A stretch of 12,637 nucleotides of DNA from Actinomycetota bacterium. GTDB taxonomy: Bacteria > Actinomycetota > Actinomycetes > S36-B12 > UBA5976. Under the pieces are notes generated by a model, which worked only from the letters and a program-made list of their open reading frames with translations, ran no database searches and had not been told where the DNA came from. Location of the stretch: positions 1 through 12,637 of the forward strand of contig CANBWF010000033.1 in NCBI GenBank assembly GCA_947373075.1, written 5' to 3'. Shown one piece after another: positions 1 to 7,265 of the stretch; position 1 is the stretch's first letter; each line of letters opens with the position of its first letter. The position numbers and the translations under genes are program-made.

Positions 1-636
1 TGCTCGATGGCCAAAGAAAATATTCCCCATGCCATTTTTGGCCACATCACGATCGCCAAGCAGTGGAACTAGATTGCCTTCATTTACTTGCCCACGCAGA
101 AACTCATAAATACCCGCTTCGCCAGTTAACGGCAGAATGTTCATACCCAATTTGTTACGCATTGCTAAGAATTTCTTGAAGATCATTTCAGGCTTTAAAC
201 GCTCTGCGACCGTTGCAACAGTGCCTAGATTCAACGCCGCCCAAGCGCCAGCTAAATCCCAATTGCCAGAATGTGGCAAGGTCAGAATGACTCCACCCGC
301 CTTTAACGCTTCTACAACTGGCTCAACATTTTCAGCTCGGACTCGGGAGTTGATTTCGTCTGTTGACCAACGATTTACCAAAAAAGTTTCGTAGTAATAC
401 CGCATGTATGCGCGCATTGCCTGGCGACTTAATTCTCGAATCTTTTCATCCTGTGGGGGTAACTCAAGTACCCGACCTAAATTTGCCTCTAACTGACGAA
501 CACCTTTAATGCGTTTGCGCCAACAGTAGTCAGACGCCTGATTAAATGACCAAGCAACAAAGGATTGTGGAAAAAGCCAAAGAAAATTCCAACCCAACCA
601 AAAGCCAACGGCAGTTAATCTTGCGCTCAATGTCAT
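1..636 (-). CDS. Phosphatidylinositol mannoside acyltransferase (PatA/LpxL-HtrB family), 3' end cut by window
   Basis: Reading the minus strand from an ATG at 636 gives 212 open codons to the window edge, so roughly the last third of a ~300-residue protein is missing. The family transfers a fatty acyl chain, in actinobacteria onto the mannose of phosphatidylinositol mannosides, at the inner face of the membrane. Visible support: an N-terminal hydrophobic stretch (residues about 10-30, rich in W, F and L), then the acyltransferase HX4D motif in LPHSGNWDLAG (H122, D127), and a later GDRDVAKNGMG block typical of LpxL-like enzymes. The ATG overlaps the pgsA stop as ATGA (4 bp), which implies translational coupling in one operon. 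The position right after pgsA matches the PIM synthesis locus and argues for PatA rather than a lipid A enzyme. Substrate assignment is inference from family and context. Confidence 0.85.
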   Translation of the reverse strand, partial: MTLSARLTAVGFWLGWNFLWLFPQSFVAWSFNQASDYCWRKRIKGVRQLEANLGRVLELPPQDEKIRELSRQAMRAYMRYYYETFLVNRWSTDEINSRVRAENVEPVVEALKAGGVILTLPHSGNWDLAGAWAALNLGTVATVAERLKPEMIFKKFLAMRNKLGMNILPLTGEAGIYEFLRGQVNEGNLVPLLGDRDVAKNGMGNIFFGHRA

Positions 637-1247
637 GAATTGAGCTGCTTTCTAACGTGGACTACGCGCTGGATTACTGTGAAAGTCGTGATCACCGCAA
701 GCAAGTACATTGCGCCCGGCAGACAGAACCAGCCAAGCCCAGAGATTAGTAACGAAATCCAAACTACAAATGTGCGTTCGGCGCGTTCTGCTAACCCAAC
801 TTTGCATTGCACACCAAGCGACTCAGCTTTAGCACGAATGTACGAAGTCATCTGTCCCATAACTAGCGCTATGGCCGTTGCAACTATTGCGCTGGTCTGC
901 ACTGGCGTTGTAGTCAAGAAATAAGCGGCAATAGAAATCAAGACTGCTGCATCCACAACGCGGTCCAGTGTGGAATCTAAAAACGCACCCCAGCGGCTAT
1001 CGGATTGCGTAAGCCGGGCAATAGTCCCATCCAATAAGTCGCTTAAAGAAAGCAAACCGATGGTGAGACTGGCAATAAGGAATCGGCCAGAAGGTACAAA
1101 TACCACTGCACATGCGATAGTAGCAATCGCGCCAAAGCAAGTCACAGCGTCAGCAGTCACTTTTAGCCGAATCAAAGATTTGGCAACTGGGGTAACAATG
1201 CGACTCAGTACCTGACGCGCAGAAGCGTTATCGAGCAATGACCTCAT
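633..1247 (-). CDS. pgsA: Phosphatidylinositol phosphate synthase (CDP-alcohol phosphatidyltransferase)
   Basis: 204-residue membrane protein. It has the full CDP-alcohol phosphotransferase signature DxxDGxxARx8GxxxDxxxD: D70, D73, G74, A77, R78, G87, D91, D95. These acidic residues bind the metals and CDP-diacylglycerol. Hydrophobic segments at about 33-50, 54-70, 98-112, 115-132, 158-172 and 176-192 fit the usual six-helix fold. In actinobacteria this enzyme joins inositol 1-phosphate to CDP-DAG to make phosphatidylinositol phosphate, the precursor of PI and PIMs. The downstream overlapping PatA-like gene and nearby HIT-thrS genes support that over phosphatidylglycerophosphate synthase. The start is ATG 1247, with AAGG directly before it. 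A stop in the same frame lies upstream, so the start cannot move far. It is divergent from the EF-G-like gene, 35 bp away. Confidence 0.88.
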   Translation of the reverse strand: MRSLLDNASARQVLSRIVTPVAKSLIRLKVTADAVTCFGAIATIACAVVFVPSGRFLIASLTIGLLSLSDLLDGTIARLTQSDSRWGAFLDSTLDRVVDAAVLISIAAYFLTTTPVQTSAIVATAIALVMGQMTSYIRAKAESLGVQCKVGLAERAERTFVVWISLLISGLGWFCLPGAMYLLAVITTFTVIQRVVHVRKQLNS

Positions 1248-1259
1248 CCTTGGCGTGAG

Positions 1260-1284
1260 ATGACGACTACCATATAGTCATCAT
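1260..1284. promoter_or_regulatory. Dyad symmetry in the pgsA / EF-G-like divergent promoter region
   Basis: An inverted repeat with 10-bp arms (ATGACGACTA at 1260-1269, TAGTCATCAT at 1275-1284) pairs at 9 of 10 positions around a 5-bp centre. On the minus strand the centre contains TATGGT (1274-1269), a TANNNT-type -10 candidate for pgsA. On the plus strand TATAGT (1273-1278) is a -10 candidate for the divergent gene, only 4 bp before its first ATG. The right arm reaches into that ATG. The position suggests an operator shared by both genes, but this is inferred from geometry only. Confidence 0.4.
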
Positions 1285-2302
1285 GACGATGTTACCGACA
1301 ACGCACACCAATCAGGAATTAGAACCAATTTTTATCGGCGTTTACAGTGTTGCTGCGCAATCCAACATCGATTTTTTGGCCCGCAGTTTCGGATTTTCCA
1401 GCCAGAACTGCAAGGGACACCACAATCGCACCTATTTGGATGTAAACGCTCAAACAACTGTTGTTTTTATTGACGACCAAAGTATGGATCTAAGGCTTTT
1501 GGAGGCCTGCGATGGTGTCGTATTCGTTTTGGATGCAGCAACCGGAGTTAGTGCTGATGCGATTGCACTGTGGCAAGAATTGGCCGGATTGGAAATTCCC
1601 TTACACATTGTTGCGACGAATCTATTTCAAACCCACACTGACTTTGATGAACTTGTCGCAATAAGTCGCCGTATCTTTTCCGAGAATGTTCTTGTGAGAT
1701 ATTTGCCGATGGCAAACGATGAAGAAACTGAAGTTGTTGCAATCTACGACTTATTACAAAACCAAATTCATGACTACAGTTCTGGAACAAGCGTTACCAC
1801 TTCGCCAGACATTGAACATATCGAATTAACTTCAGATCAACGCGATTTATTATTTGAAAGATTGGCCTATCTTGGCCTAGGTGACGAGGCCTTCGAGATG
1901 TATCAAGCGGGCATTACTCCTGCACTAAAGCAGTTCGAGCAAGCTTGGAACATGGAATCAATCGTCTCAATAAGTCCCCTAGATGCAAATGTGGGCCAAA
2001 AGATTTTGCAGGATTGGATTGCGGTTTTACCTAATAGGTGGAGTCCGAGTTTCGAATCTGATGAATATCAAACACACACCAGCGCGCCAGGATTCTTTGG
2101 AATTGGAATTGCTAACGGGCTAGCTCGCGTTTGGGGCAATTCTGATAATCAAATTGAGATTACCGATTTAGCTGGAGTAACCGAACCAGCGATCGTTGTT
2201 TCAAAAATGGCTAGTTGCATTCTGGCTGACAACATCGCTTTTGGCGACACATTGCATGAACAAGGTCAGATGTTGACCCTAGTGGCTCCAATTTTCGACT
2301 AA
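1283..2302 (+). CDS. Degenerate, shortened EF-G (EF-G2)-like protein lacking GTP-binding motifs
   Basis: 339 residues that follow the order of an EF-G domain I plus domain II and then stop; full EF-G is about 700. Landmarks: residues 60-131 align by eye to the EF-G core (VVFIDD, then DGVVFVLDAATGVSADAIALW, then a TDFDELVAISRRIF block); HDYSSG (163-168) resembles the YDYS-type motif of actinobacterial EF-G2; 186-250 resembles the region of EF-G that ends in a target-binding or subdomain G' edge; 268-327 resembles domain II, ending GDTL. The P-loop is gone (GVYSVAAQS, residues 19-27, instead of GxxxxGK[S/T]). DxxG is DDQS (64-67), and NKxD is TNLF (112-115). It should not bind GTP in the usual way. 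Domains III-V are absent. The reading frame is intact and codon use looks like its neighbours, so it is probably expressed rather than a fresh pseudogene. ATG 1283 or 1289 could start it. Its 3' end overlaps the HIT gene by 24 bp. Confidence 0.65.
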   Translation: MTMLPTTHTNQELEPIFIGVYSVAAQSNIDFLARSFGFSSQNCKGHHNRTYLDVNAQTTVVFIDDQSMDLRLLEACDGVVFVLDAATGVSADAIALWQELAGLEIPLHIVATNLFQTHTDFDELVAISRRIFSENVLVRYLPMANDEETEVVAIYDLLQNQIHDYSSGTSVTTSPDIEHIELTSDQRDLLFERLAYLGLGDEAFEMYQAGITPALKQFEQAWNMESIVSISPLDANVGQKILQDWIAVLPNRWSPSFESDEYQTHTSAPGFFGIGIANGLARVWGNSDNQIEITDLAGVTEPAIVVSKMASCILADNIAFGDTLHEQGQMLTLVAPIFD

Positions 2303-2791
2303 CAAATCACGAGTTTGCTCTAGCAATTCGGAAACCACTTTTGCGCCCCCGATTATTGGCATGAAATTACTATCGTTGGCCCATCTTGGAACAACATGTT
2401 GATGGAAATGATTTTGTACCCCAGCGCCAGCAACTCGACCTTGGTTCATTCCTATGTTGAAACCCGTGCATCGAGATACCGCTGTTAGCGATCTCATAGC
2501 CTGCTGAGTTAAGTGTTGAACATCTAGAGCTTCTTGCTCAGTTAGTAGATCATAGGTTGCCACATGCCGATTAGTGCAAACCAATAGATGGCCGCTGTTG
2601 TACGGGTACTTATTTAGCACAACGTAAGCATGATCAGAGCGCACAACTACCAGATCGTCATCACCAGCAATCGCTCGGCAGAATGGACAGGTATCATCGT
2701 CAAACTGTCCTGCCATGGCGGTCAAATACTCTTTGCGGTGTGGCGTCCAAATGCGCTCCCACTGCTCTATGCCGTTGCCGCCTATTTCCAT
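2279..2791 (-). CDS. HIT-family nucleotide hydrolase / Ap4A phosphorylase-like protein
   Basis: 170 residues from ATG 2791. The histidine triad NHFHQHVVP gives H128, H130 and H132, the nucleotidyl-transfer active site. CPFC (C35, C38) with H76 looks like the structural zinc site found in this branch, and WERIWTPHRKEYL near the N terminus is typical of the actinobacterial group. The closest family member I recall, M. tuberculosis Rv2613c, was reported as a diadenosine tetraphosphate phosphorylase, so a role in clearing Ap4A, a by-product of aminoacyl-tRNA synthetases, would suit its coupling to thrS. A TTG at 2794 could add one residue, but ATG 2791 shares one base with the thrS stop (TGATG), the common reinitiation arrangement. 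The 3' end overlaps the convergent EF-G-like gene. Confidence 0.85.
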   Translation of the reverse strand: MEIGGNGIEQWERIWTPHRKEYLTAMAGQFDDDTCPFCRAIAGDDDLVVVRSDHAYVVLNKYPYNSGHLLVCTNRHVATYDLLTEQEALDVQHLTQQAMRSLTAVSRCTGFNIGMNQGRVAGAGVQNHFHQHVVPRWANDSNFMPIIGGAKVVSELLEQTRDLLVENWSH

Positions 2792-4791
2792 CAAACGTCC
2801 CGGGTGCTTACAGCCTGCAAAATCTTGTCAATGGCTTGATCCACTGGTACACCATTTTCCTGAGTGCCATCGCGGTAACGGAAAGACACTGCGCCTGCGG
2901 CAATATCTTCATCGCCAGCAATCAACATGAATGGCACTTTTTGTGACTGGGCATTTCTAATCTTTTTCTGCATCCGCTCATCAGAGTCATCCACATCAAT
3001 ACGAACGCCCTGCTTACGCAGTTTTACTGCCAATTCATGCAAGTAATCGTTGTGAGCCGATGCGATTGGAATTCCGACAACCTGAACCGGAGCCAACCAA
3101 GCTGGGAATGCGCCGGCATAGTGCTCGAGCAGAACTCCGAAGAAGCGTTCGATTGAGCCAAATAGTGCGCGGTGAATCATAATCGGGCGTGCCCGACCTC
3201 CGTCGGAGGCCTGATACTCCAGCTCGAATCTTTGTGGAAGTTGGAAATCGACCTGAATCGTAGACATCTGCCAAGTGCGACCAATAGCGTCGCGGGCCTG
3301 GACAGAAATTTTTGGACCGTAGAAAGCTGCGCCGCCTGGATCTGGTACCAAGTCCAGCCCAGAAGCAGCTGCTGCATCAGCAAGCGCTTTAGTGGCTACA
3401 TCCCACTCTTCATCCGAACCAATCGATTTATCAGGATTACGAGTTGATAATTCCAAGTAGAAATCATCAAGACCATAATCGCGCAATAGGTCGAGTACGA
3501 AATTCAAGAGGTTACTAAGTTCACCAGGCATCTGTTCTGGCGTGCAATAAATATGCGCATCGTCTTGCGTCATTCCGCGTACGCGGGTTAGGCCGTGAAT
3601 AACACCTGACTTCTCGTAACGATAAACCGAGCCGAATTCAAAAAGACGTAACGGCAATTCTCGATATGAACGACTACGTGACTTGAAAATTAAGTTATGG
3701 AACGGGCAGTTCATTGGTTTTAGGTAATAGTCCTGGCCCTGTCGCTTAACCGTGCCATCTTCGTGAAGTTCTTCATCGAGGTGCATAGCTGGGAACATGC
3801 CGTCTTTGTACCAGTCCAAGTGGCCAGACTGCTCAAATAGCGCACCTTTAGTGATGTGCGGGGTGTAAACAAATTCGTAGCCAGCCGCTTCGTGACGCAC
3901 TCGCGAATAATCTTCCATCGCCCGGCGCACAATGCCACCTTTTGGATGAAAGACCGCAAGCCCCGAACCAATTTCATCAGGGAAGCTAAATAAATCTAGG
4001 TCTATCCCGAGGCGACGGTGATCACGCTTCGCCGCTTCTTCCAGCATGGTTAAGTACTGCTTCAGGTCGTCTTTAGTGGCCCAAGCCGTGCCATAAATAC
4101 GTTGCATCGACGCATTCTTTTGGTCGCCCAACCAATAAGCAGCCGAAGAGCGCATAATTTTGACGGCTTTAGCTTCGATGTAACGGGTATCCGGAACATG
4201 AGGGCCGCGACAAAGGTCGCACCAACGGTGCTCGCCACTTCGCAAATCAATGTTGTCGTAAATGGTTAGTTCGCCAGCGCCAACTTCCATTACATCCTCG
4301 GCAAGTACTTCGGCATCATCTGCTACTAGTAACTGAACCTTGAAGGTTTCCTTTACTAATTCTGAACTCGCCTCTTCGCGGGTAACCACCCGACGAGAAA
4401 ATTTTTGACCTGAATTGATTATTTCGATTGTCTTTTTTTCAATTGCAGCTAAATCATCAGGCGAGAACGCTGTCTCGGTGCCGAAGTCATAAAAAAAGCC
4501 ATCTTTGATCGGTGGACCGATACCTAGTTTCGCTTCAGGAAACAGTGCCTGTGTAGCCTGTGCGACAACGTGCGCAGCACTATGGCGTAAAACCGATAAA
4601 CCCTCTGGCTCGGTGATTAATACCGGCTCAACATGGTCGCCGTCTTGCAAAACATAGCTAAGGTCTACTAATTCGCCGTTTATGCGGGCAACTACAACTT
4701 GCCGTGCTTTATCCCCAACAACATCGTAGGCAGTGGCACCCGCATCGATTGATGTGAGTTGCTTATCGGATCCGACAGTTACAGATGCCAC
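2791..4791 (-). CDS. thrS: Threonyl-tRNA synthetase
   Basis: 666 residues, full length. Charges tRNA-Thr in the cytoplasm. Order: TGS domain (about 1-61); editing domain (62-240) with HSAAH (H70, H74) and CRGPH (C194, H198), the residues that clear mischarged serine; class II catalytic core (about 260-560) with zinc ligands C362, H413 and H540 at spacings that match bacterial ThrRS; motif 2 in YRYEKSGVIHGLTRVRGMTQ (from 390) and motif 3 in HRALFGSIERF (540-550); anticodon-binding domain (565-660). The start is GTG 4791, preceded by AAAGGA six bases upstream, a clear ribosome binding site. This leader-bearing start contrasts with the leaderless-looking genes nearby. The 102-bp upstream gap is too short for a T-box and I see none. 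First gene of the thrS-HIT pair. Confidence 0.97.
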   Translation of the reverse strand: MASVTVGSDKQLTSIDAGATAYDVVGDKARQVVVARINGELVDLSYVLQDGDHVEPVLITEPEGLSVLRHSAAHVVAQATQALFPEAKLGIGPPIKDGFFYDFGTETAFSPDDLAAIEKKTIEIINSGQKFSRRVVTREEASSELVKETFKVQLLVADDAEVLAEDVMEVGAGELTIYDNIDLRSGEHRWCDLCRGPHVPDTRYIEAKAVKIMRSSAAYWLGDQKNASMQRIYGTAWATKDDLKQYLTMLEEAAKRDHRRLGIDLDLFSFPDEIGSGLAVFHPKGGIVRRAMEDYSRVRHEAAGYEFVYTPHITKGALFEQSGHLDWYKDGMFPAMHLDEELHEDGTVKRQGQDYYLKPMNCPFHNLIFKSRSRSYRELPLRLFEFGSVYRYEKSGVIHGLTRVRGMTQDDAHIYCTPEQMPGELSNLLNFVLDLLRDYGLDDFYLELSTRNPDKSIGSDEEWDVATKALADAAAASGLDLVPDPGGAAFYGPKISVQARDAIGRTWQMSTIQVDFQLPQRFELEYQASDGGRARPIMIHRALFGSIERFFGVLLEHYAGAFPAWLAPVQVVGIPIASAHNDYLHELAVKLRKQGVRIDVDDSDERMQKKIRNAQSQKVPFMLIAGDEDIAAGAVSFRYRDGTQENGVPVDQAIDKILQAVSTRDV

Positions 4792-4893
4792 AATTTGTCC
4801 TTTAATCAGTTCAGGCGAAATTTATTGAATTTGCCAAGCCTTTTGGTTGCTTAGGTTCACTTTATCTCACCGGCACGAACCAGCCGCGCTTTA
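4792..4893 (-). promoter_or_regulatory. thrS leader and probable promoter region
   Basis: This 102-bp gap separates the pabC-like stop from the thrS GTG. On the minus strand it holds AAAGGA just before thrS and AT-rich TAAAGT and TAAATT hexamers that could serve as -10 elements. No convincing -35 accompanies them. I see no strong terminator for the pabC-like gene here; only a 4-bp CGGC/GCCG stem is visible. The exact promoter is not determined. Confidence 0.35.
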
Positions 4894-5769
4894 CTAGGGG
4901 TTGTAATTAAGCGCGCTTTGCTGTGCAAAAATTTCGGCCAATTGGTGAATTACCGCAGGAACAGAGAGTTCGCGCTCATCGCTAAGCGCATCCTCACGCG
5001 ACAGTTGTGCCAACGACCCGATTGGCTGCACATCGCGAGTCGACGATGTGAGGAATGCTCCATCGCAATTCCATAAATCTTCAGCGCGTAAGTCGTCGCG
5101 TTCAACGATATTGATGCCGGCCGATTGTGCCCATTCAAGCGTTAGTTCGCGGGTAATGCCGAGCAGTAAACCGGTTTTAACACTCGGAGTTATTACTGAA
5201 TCACCCTGCACTAGGAAGACGTTGCTTCCAGTGCCTTCAGAGAGATTGCCCTTGGAATCTAAAAATAACGCTTCTGAGTAGCCATGTTTATGGGCTGCCT
5301 CAAGTGCGTAAACATTTTCCGCATAGGAGATAGTTTTCAAACCGACAATGGCAGAGAGTTCATTACGCATCCATGGCACTAGGACAGCACCTGTGGTTGC
5401 CGGCCAGGCAGGTTGCGGAGCAACACTTAGCACGAGGGTTGGCTCCCCACCAATGCGATCGGAACCTAATGGACCAATTCCGCTGGTTACAGTGATACGC
5501 AAACGACCCAACTCGAATGGTGGATTAGCTGCCATAATTTCATCTATAGCTGCATTTATGACGGAGTCAGTCGGGCATTTAATGCCGAGTCCGGTCGCAC
5601 TTCGACGTAGTCGCAAGTTGTGGCGGTCCACTGCAAATGCTTTTCCGCCTGAAATCTTGAGTGTTTCAAATACACCATCGGCCACCATAAATCCGTGGTC
5701 TAGAACGCTGATCTGCGCCTGATCGATTGGCACAAGTTTGCCGTTTACCCAAAAGTGTGAAGCCTGCAT
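4894..5769 (-). CDS. pabC: Class IV PLP enzyme, probable 4-amino-4-deoxychorismate lyase
   Basis: 291 residues of the class IV aminotransferase fold. K145 in GLKTISYAENVYALEAA is the expected PLP lysine. E178 in LSEGTGSNVF should contact the PLP ring nitrogen, and LLLGITR (201-207) is the usual C-terminal phosphate-binding loop. The early block LDHGFMVADGVFETL (23-37) is also family-typical. The fold is shared by branched-chain and D-amino acid aminotransferases, so sequence alone does not fix the reaction. Lying 9 bp after pabB favours release of p-aminobenzoate and pyruvate from aminodeoxychorismate for folate synthesis. The ATG is preceded by TAGGCT and exactly six bases, with the TAG being both the pabB stop and part of the hexamer, so it may have its own leaderless transcript as well as operon read-through. 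Confidence 0.75.
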   Translation of the reverse strand: MQASHFWVNGKLVPIDQAQISVLDHGFMVADGVFETLKISGGKAFAVDRHNLRLRRSATGLGIKCPTDSVINAAIDEIMAANPPFELGRLRITVTSGIGPLGSDRIGGEPTLVLSVAPQPAWPATTGAVLVPWMRNELSAIVGLKTISYAENVYALEAAHKHGYSEALFLDSKGNLSEGTGSNVFLVQGDSVITPSVKTGLLLGITRELTLEWAQSAGINIVERDDLRAEDLWNCDGAFLTSSTRDVQPIGSLAQLSREDALSDERELSVPAVIHQLAEIFAQQSALNYNP

Positions 5770-5775
5770 AGGTCT

Positions 5776-5781
5776 AGCCTA
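5776..5781 (-). promoter_or_regulatory. Candidate -10 (TAGGCT) for leaderless pabC transcript
   Basis: TAGGCT on the minus strand, followed by six bases and the ATG at 5769. The identical hexamer and spacing occur before pabB, zapE and the EamA gene in this window. Its first three bases are the pabB stop codon. No clear -35 is seen. Confidence 0.45.
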
Positions 5782-6828
5782 TTGCAAGACGTCAGAGATA
5801 ACGCTTAATAAGTGGTGCGCTTTAAGCTGTGTTTCATTCCACTCACCTAAAGGATCACTGTCGTAAGTGATGCCCGCTCCCGTGCCAAAACACAGTGTTG
5901 GAACTACATCGTCAAACGATTGCCAGAACGTTCGAATAGCAACCGACAACGCAGCGGCAGAGTTGTCGATATCTATCCACCCGAGCACGCCGCAATACAC
6001 TTCCCTATCTCTCGGCTCAATCTCGCCAATCAGTTGCAGAGAACTGCTCTTCGGTGCTCCGCTAACTGAACCTGGCGGACTCATCGCCTGCAAAATTTCT
6101 GCCCAGGACACATCGTCACGTAATTCGCCAACAACGTCTGAAACCAAATGCACTAAACCCGGATGCTCTTCAACTCGCAACATGTCTGGCACTGCGACAG
6201 TTCCGGGTAGACAAACGTGTGCCAGATCGTTTCGAATTAAATCGACAATCATGATGTTCTCTGCAGAGTCTTTATCAAGCATCGCATCTGCCGACGGTGC
6301 GGTTCCCTTAATTGGGCTGGACTTCAAGAACTTTCCGTCGCGTTTCAAAAATAACTCTGGTGAAGCAGAGGCAATCCGAATATCAAATTCGAGATCTGAA
6401 GCTTCGCGTGGAATTGAGAACGCGCATGCATACGGCGCTGGATTTCCACGGCGCAGTTTTTGATATGCATTCAAACTGTCGAATTGTGTTTCAAGTTTCT
6501 GCGTCAGGATTCTGCAGTAGTTGATTTGGTAAACCCAACCGGCAGCAATTGAATCACGAACTGTCTCGACACCGCGCTGATACTCGTCCTGTTCAACATT
6601 AGAGATCCATTTGTCTAGTGCAATGTTTGAATCATTTCCGAGTTCTGAGCCAAGTAAATCTGCTTGGCCTTCATGCTGGTTAGCAAACTGAAACCCGAAG
6701 AACTCGCCTTCAAAAGTTTGAAGAACTGCCCACCAGCCAGAAAGCATTTCGCTTGGATCTCTGGTGACCCGAACCAAGTCCGTGGCAAAGATGTCCCCAA
6801 ACACCACAGCAGTTTGACCAGATTTCAC
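5779..6828 (-). CDS. pabB: Aminodeoxychorismate synthase component I
   Basis: 349-residue chorismate-utilising enzyme. With a glutamine amidotransferase partner (PabA/TrpG) it aminates chorismate to 4-amino-4-deoxychorismate, the PABA precursor. Seen: PIKGT (172-176) with K174, the lysine that separates aminodeoxychorismate synthase from anthranilate synthase (PIAGT); DLIRNDLAHVCLPGTV (196-211); MSPPGSVSGAPK (249-260); REVYCGVLGWID (275-286); CFGTGAGITYDSDPLGEWNET (from 313). It is about 100 residues shorter than E. coli PabB at the N terminus, where the regulatory aromatic-binding portion sits, so that part is reduced. The start is GTG 6828; an in-frame TAG lies nine to twelve bases upstream, ruling out extension. 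No pabA is in the window. Confidence 0.9.
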   Translation of the reverse strand: MKSGQTAVVFGDIFATDLVRVTRDPSEMLSGWWAVLQTFEGEFFGFQFANQHEGQADLLGSELGNDSNIALDKWISNVEQDEYQRGVETVRDSIAAGWVYQINYCRILTQKLETQFDSLNAYQKLRRGNPAPYACAFSIPREASDLEFDIRIASASPELFLKRDGKFLKSSPIKGTAPSADAMLDKDSAENIMIVDLIRNDLAHVCLPGTVAVPDMLRVEEHPGLVHLVSDVVGELRDDVSWAEILQAMSPPGSVSGAPKSSSLQLIGEIEPRDREVYCGVLGWIDIDNSAAALSVAIRTFWQSFDDVVPTLCFGTGAGITYDSDPLGEWNETQLKAHHLLSVISDVLQ

Positions 6829-6834
6829 ACACTT

Positions 6835-6840
6835 AGCCTA
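6835..6840 (-). promoter_or_regulatory. Candidate -10 (TAGGCT) for leaderless pabB transcript
   Basis: TAGGCT on the minus strand sits six bases before the GTG at 6828, leaving no room for a ribosome binding site if transcription starts at the GTG. The hexamer supplies an in-frame stop. Upstream -35 similarity is poor. Confidence 0.5.
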
Positions 6841-6928
6841 TGGAGTATTTGGGTTTTCGACAGCACACAGAAAGGCCGGTTTTACCTAACAGCCAAGGTC
6901 CAAAATTTATCGAGTGCTAGCCCTGACT

Positions 6929-6957
6929 TTGAACGTTACGCAATTATCGGATAGTCT
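6929..6957 (+). promoter_or_regulatory. tRNA operon promoter
   Basis: TTGAAC (6929-6934) and TAGTCT (6952-6957) are separated by 17 bp, a standard housekeeping sigma spacing. Transcription would begin near 6964, about 23 bp before mature tRNA-Gly. This is the best -35/-10 pair in the window and contrasts with the -10-only starts of nearby protein genes. The rest of the 158-bp gap between pabB and the tRNAs shows nothing else I can name. Confidence 0.6.
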
Positions 6958-6986
6958 TACGCAGGTTGAAGATTTATCTTCCACAC

Positions 6987-7058
6987 GCGGACGTGGCTCA
7001 GTGGTAGAGCATCACCTTGCCAAGGTGAGGGTCGCGGGTTCGAATCCCGTCGTCCGCT
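6987..7058 (+). tRNA. tRNA-Gly (GCC)
   Basis: The acceptor arm GCGGACG pairs with CGTCCGC (7051-7057), and 7058 is the discriminator base. The anticodon stem TCACC/GGTGA encloses the loop TTGCCAA with anticodon GCC at 7019-7021, reading GGC and GGU. The T arm carries GGTTCGAATCC. The 3' CCA is not encoded and must be added enzymatically. First of three tandem tRNAs. Confidence 0.97.
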
Positions 7059-7082
7059 CGCTTTAATTGTGGAGCACGCATT

Positions 7083-7153
7083 GGTGGAGTGGCCGAGAGG
7101 CGAGGCAACGGCCTGCAAAGCCGTGTACACGGGTTCAAATCCCGTCTCCACCT
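7083..7153 (+). tRNA. tRNA-Cys (GCA)
   Basis: The acceptor GGTGGAG pairs with CTCCACC (7146-7152), discriminator 7153. The anticodon stem ACGGC/GCCGT holds the loop CTGCAAA, anticodon GCA at 7115-7117. T arm GGGTTCAAATCCC. No encoded CCA. It follows tRNA-Gly by 24 bp. Confidence 0.97.
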
Positions 7154-7157
7154 CACT

Positions 7158-7231
7158 GGTCGATTGGCGCAGTTGGTTAGCGCGCTTCCTTGACATGGAA
7201 GAGGTCACAGGTTCGAGTCCTGTATCGACCA
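7158..7231 (+). tRNA. tRNA-Val (GAC)
   Basis: The acceptor GGTCGAT pairs with ATCGACC (7224-7230), discriminator A at 7231. The anticodon stem CTTCC/GGAAG holds the loop TTGACAT, anticodon GAC at 7192-7194, reading GUC and GUU. The sequence after the discriminator is CCG, so CCA is not encoded. It lies only 4 bp after tRNA-Cys, so the three are surely processed from one transcript. Confidence 0.97.
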
Positions 7232-7239
7232 CCGAAAAC

Positions 7240-7265
7240 ATTTAGCAGATTTAATCCTGCGAAAT
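7240..7265. terminator. Possible weak bidirectional terminator between tRNA-Val and zapE
   Basis: ATTTAGCAG (7240-7248) and CTGCGAAAT (7257-7265) form a stem with 8 of 9 pairs and an 8-base loop. It lies between convergent transcripts and includes the zapE stop codon in the loop. On the minus strand the stem is followed by TGTTTTC, a short T-run. The stem is AT-rich and weak, so this is tentative. Confidence 0.35.

Noticed and set aside
4792..4893. T-box riboswitch before thrS
   Set aside because: The gap is only 102 bp, lacks a T-box-like conserved segment and a terminator hairpin, and thrS has an ordinary ribosome binding site.
5867..6463. A 198-codon plus-strand frame opposite pabB
   Set aside because: Lies wholly antisense to a gene with strong catalytic motifs and shows no recognisable domain of its own.
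6957..7241. A 94-codon minus-strand reading frame across the tRNA cluster
   Set aside because: It is the antisense of three tRNA genes. Phrases such as TGLEPVTSS and RRDSNPRPSPWQ are the well-known spurious peptides made by translating tRNA T-arms in reverse.
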